From Babylonia areolata (lineage: Eukaryota; Mollusca; Gastropoda; Neogastropoda; Buccinidae), in assembly GCF_041734735.1 (NCBI RefSeq), contig NC_134882.1, forward strand, positions 19,773,428 to 19,837,427: DNA of 64,000 bases, in the 5' to 3' direction. How positions within the stretch are numbered: position 1 is the stretch's first letter; each line of letters opens with the position of its first letter. The translations under genes and the position numbers were made by a program. The notes beneath the pieces were generated by a model. That model was not told the DNA's origin. It made no database searches and was given only the letters and a program-made list of their open reading frames with translations. Positions 62,964-64,000 of this stretch are shown here, piece after piece.

Positions 62964-64000
62964 CCAAAGCCTGGTATTTCAATGACACTTCAGCGGGGAT
63001 CAGGCGCAAAGATGGAAACAAAGTGCCCTCCCTTTTCCCAGGACGGCGCCATGTTCAAACATTGACACTGGCCAGCGAAAACCGCCAACACAACCATTCC
63101 CCCCTCCGCCCCCCTCTACCCCCCTCCCCCACCCCCCCCCCCACACACACACTCAAACACACCTCACCCCACCCCCCCGCGCACACACACACACACTCAT
63201 TCCGGTGTCTAAAACCTGCAATAACAACTGAGGACAGACCACGAATCTCTCATTTATGTCCGCAGGACATTGAGACACATTACATGCTGCCGCTTGCACA
63301 TTCCATAAACCTTCCCCCCCTAAAGCTGTGGCGGAGTCAACACTTTTTCATTACCACTGTCATAAAAAAAAAGCTCACCGCAGACGTTTTGTCTATGGCC
63401 TCCAGTTACTGGCTATCCGTTTTTGCACGCATGCAGAATGCTCATTAGGACCCCATCTCACTGACACAGCCTGTCAAAGATGTACCCCGGGCCGGGCAAA
63501 GTTTGATGCGGGCTTAACGATGTGGGTTGAGTGTAGATGACAGGAGTAAGAGTCATGCGGCTTGACTTGATCGATTATTTCTTCTTTTTTTTTCTTCTCT
63601 TTTTATCGATCTTTGCATAACATTCAGCCTCAGACTAATGTGCGAGTTGTTCCTCAAATTAGGCCCTAAATTCTCCTGACATCATGGTGAAAGACATTCG
63701 CCCTTCTGACACATTATACAGATAGATTCATGAGCATCCTCCCCCCCCCCACCCCACCACCACCCTCCCCCCATCCCCCAGCTGGATGACAACGATGGTC
63801 ATCATCGATCTCTCGATGGACACACCACACACACATTTGTATGAAGAAGACCAGTATGTGTCAGTCCTCGTTAACAACAAAGGGGGTGGGGGTGGGGGAG
63901 GGGGGGTGATATATATATATATATATATATATCAGTGTGTGTGTGTGTGTGTGTGTGTGTGGACTTGAAGTCAGTGGAGATCTAAGATATAAAAAAAATG
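62964..64000. other. Intron end of window, C-rich and G-rich tracts, no gene seen
   Basis: Contains C-rich runs at 63098-63178 and 63740-63780, a G-rich block GGGTGGGGGTGGGGGAGG at about 63882-63907, (AT)n at 63909-63932 and (GT)n at 63934-63960. No CH-domain exon, promoter or other coding signal is evident to me on either strand. Confidence 0.6.

Noticed and set aside
62554-63448. Long frames over the GA/GT tracts near the right end
   Set aside because: The minus frame is a LINE end running into simple repeats; the plus frame is simple repeat followed by C-rich DNA. Neither supports a host gene.
60080-64000. Search for CH-domain exons of the LMO7-like gene
   Set aside because: I looked on the minus strand for CH-type motifs (such as L.DG..LC.L) and found none; the exons must lie beyond the window.

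Overview
The window is eukaryotic, intron-rich and packed with repeats. AT-rich introns, long dinucleotide tracts, several tRNA-derived SINE families, CR1/L2-like and other LINE fragments and TTAA-flanked MITEs point to a lophotrochozoan. A marine gastropod mollusc is most likely; this is an inference from the look of the repeats and proteins, not a database match.

Two host genes are visible and they converge. (1) Plus strand, 2546-5876: the last three coding exons of a secreted-type protein with a C-type lectin-like domain followed by a PAN/Apple domain. Its 5' exons lie left of the window, and a T-rich 3' region runs to a candidate AATAAA at 9970. (2) Minus strand, 60079 down to 24600: nineteen coding exons of an LMO7/LIMCH1-type protein. 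The exons join in one frame to 1739 residues and a stop. They begin just after the calponin-homology (CH) domain, which must lie beyond 64 kb, and continue through serine-rich and coiled segments, one PDZ domain split over two exons, a long charged coiled coil and a C-terminal LIM domain. An A-rich, non-coding stretch follows from 24.6 kb down to about 10.5 kb, where a minus-strand AATAAA with a GU-rich downstream element could end a very long 3' UTR.

Layout: 0-2.5 kb is SINE/LINE debris in a lectin intron; 2.5-5.9 kb lectin exons separated by LINE and SINE copies; 5.9-10.5 kb lectin 3' region with a SINE and a TTAA MITE; 10.5-24.6 kb putative LMO7 3' UTR or intergenic DNA, with a 25-copy 37-bp minisatellite at 19.9-20.8 kb; 24.6-60.1 kb LMO7-like exons, whose introns hold minisatellites (31.7, 32.6 and 49.6 kb), pentanucleotide arrays, SINEs, MITEs and a LINE fragment; 60.1-64 kb upstream intron with two minus-strand LINE fragments and long GA/GT tracts.

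I see no prokaryotic-style system, CRISPR array, rRNA, true tRNA gene or LTR/virus-like element. The points most worth a second look concern how repeats shape the genes: a SINE whose tail touches a lectin splice acceptor, SINE tails that appear to have seeded pentanucleotide arrays (one beside an LMO7 splice branch region), a family of TTAA MITEs inside one gene, and two SINE families that share a head but differ in their tails.
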